Positions 31,634 to 32,044 of a stretch of 32,044 nt of DNA are shown one piece after another; within the stretch, counting starts at the first letter, position 1; each line of letters opens with the position of its first letter. Source of the stretch: Firmicutes bacterium UBA2598 (GTDB lineage: Bacteria; Bacillota; PH28-bin88); the NCBI GenBank assembly GCA_002339345.1, contig DDKM01000028.1, positions 1 through 32,044 on the forward strand, written 5' to 3'. The position numbers and the translations under genes are program-made. The notes beneath the pieces are model-generated. The model worked only from the letters and a program-made list of their open reading frames with translations, was not told the origin of the DNA and searched no databases.

Positions 31634-31663
31634 CCGCGTGCCACATGCACGCGGATTTATTTT
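31634..31663 (+). terminator. Terminator-like hairpin between tRNA-Ala and the tRNA-like element
   Basis: CCGCGTGC (31634-31641) pairs with GCACGCGG (31647-31654), followed by ATTTATTTT. The tRNA-Gly-like element starts on the next base. Confidence 0.75.
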
Positions 31664-31731
31664 GCGGGTCGTAGTCGGTAGGCGGTGCACCACACCGCTT
31701 ATACCAGGTGCGATTCCTGGAACCCGCTCCA
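31664..31731 (+). tRNA. Non-canonical tRNA-Gly-like element, 68 bases
   Basis: The ends look like tRNA-Gly: GCGGGT pairs with ACCCGC, then T73 and encoded CCA. The T stem CCAGG/CCTGG is intact, but the T loop is TGCGATT, so the usual T55 is G. The middle is short: D-arm-like GTC-GGTA-GGC has a four-base loop, and the central stem GCGGTG/CACCGC has six pairs with loop CACCA. Read as a five-pair stem and seven-base loop, the anticodon would be ACC (Gly), with C instead of the invariant T33. Acceptor pair 7 is C-A. Gly identity bases (C2-G71, T73, C35, C36) are kept. It has its own terminator downstream. It may be a tRNA pseudogene or a tRNA that does not work on the ribosome. Confidence 0.55.
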
Positions 31732-31747
31732 AACACGTACTATATTA

Positions 31748-31780
31748 AGACCTCGGATTTTGTTCAGGGGTCTTTTTATT
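31748..31780 (+). terminator. Rho-independent terminator after the tRNA-like element
   Basis: AGACCTC (31748-31754) pairs with GGGGTCT (31767-31773, one G-T pair), followed by TTTTTATTT. The stretch 31781-31869 after it shows no gene or signal I can support. Confidence 0.75.
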
Positions 31781-31869
31781 TAACTTTACCGATCACCTAC
31801 CCGTGTTCGCTTCGATGCCTACCTTAATAAGTACGTTTGGCTGTATACTTCAATGGTTAGCCAAATCAA

Positions 31870-31956
31870 ATGGCAAGCATAGAAAAAATGGCATTGAAGC
31901 AGGTGTTTGCCTTTTCAAATAGAAAAGATCCACAGCTTTCCGTTAAACAGCCGTGA
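31870..31956 (+). CDS. Doubtful 28-residue open frame
   Basis: ATG to TGA, starting MASIEKMALKQVFAFSNRKD. Its stop overlaps the GTG of the next frame (GTGA), as in coupled genes. No ribosome binding site is visible. It may be a real small gene or the broken 5' part of the frame that follows. Confidence 0.2.
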   Translation: MASIEKMALKQVFAFSNRKDPQLSVKQP

Positions 31957-32044
31957 ATTATAATCTTTATCTGAATCTGCTGGCAAAAGAGGAGAAGTAC
32001 CAGGCCGTAATCAATGGGTGTTGCCCACCGAAAAAAGAAGTATT
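31953..32044 (+). CDS. Open frame running off the right edge
   Basis: A GTG opens a frame that stays open to the window end (about 30 codons, starting MNYNLYLNLLAKEEKYQAV and reaching NGCCPPKKEV). Composition looks protein-like, but there is no good ribosome site and the product is not recognised. Only the 5' end is present. Confidence 0.35.
   Translation, partial: MNYNLYLNLLAKEEKYQAVINGCCPPKKEV

Noticed and set aside
31664..31731. tRNA-Pyl or tRNA-Sec interpretation of the short tRNA-like element
   Set aside because: No CTA or TCA anticodon, no long variable arm, and the ends match tRNA-Gly.

Overview
The window looks like a chromosomal segment of a spore-forming, anaerobic, low-oxygen-adapted Firmicute, most likely of the Peptococcaceae / Desulfotomaculum-Pelotomaculum type. 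This is inferred from spore-coat genes (cotJABC, a DUF3794/SPOCS protein), futalosine-route menaquinone genes, sulfur-linked molybdoenzyme and sulfite-reductase-like genes, strong AGGAGG-type ribosome binding sites and a moderately high G+C content. No species is asserted.

Layout. Positions 1-4.7 kb are patchy: a terminator, a frameshifted chemoreceptor relic, an intact membrane GGDEF-EAL protein with a c-type heme motif, a second chemoreceptor relic on the other strand, and two small membrane proteins of unknown function. At 4.75-6.02 kb (minus) lies a complete cotJABC spore-coat operon with unusual Pro/Gly/His/Met-rich extensions. At 6.2-10.4 kb (plus) lies a heme operon: hemE, hemH, a ferritin-like diiron protein, a 49-residue rubredoxin-like protein, and hemY. 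At 10.6-12.0 kb are two convergent genes, a SPOCS-domain protein and a coiled-coil protein with a possible late-sporulation promoter. At 12.2-14.5 kb an MFS transporter is paired with a D-serine dehydratase/D-threonine aldolase-like PLP enzyme.

The block at 14.5-21.6 kb is sulfur and respiratory: two half-size YeeE/YedE transporters plus TusA; then a convergent LysR regulator; then, divergent from LysR, a four-gene operon with a four-cluster Fe-S subunit, a cytochrome b subunit, a Tat-exported molybdopterin oxidoreductase of the Phs/Psr kind, and a TorD-like chaperone. A plausible reading is import and delivery of sulfane sulfur beside a membrane-bound, quinone-coupled sulfur-oxyanion or polysulfide reductase under LysR control.

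From 21.8 kb come a second MFS transporter preceded by a possible 19-residue leader peptide, a DUF3243 protein, a small membrane protein, ArsB (minus), AzlCD (plus) and a compact siroheme/ferredoxin protein with an N-terminal PCP_red-like domain. At 27.6-31.4 kb (minus) a TetR regulator is followed by mqnE, mqnA and mqnC, which make the menaquinone used by the respiratory enzymes. The right end carries tRNA-Ala(GGC), then a shortened, non-canonical tRNA-Gly-like element with its own terminator, and an open reading frame that runs off the edge.

The most unusual items are the tRNA-Gly-like element (31664-31731), the PCP_red/siroheme/ferredoxin protein (26600-27574) and the diiron plus mini-rubredoxin pair inside the heme operon. 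All calls rest on reading the sequence and on knowledge of the families; no database search was run.
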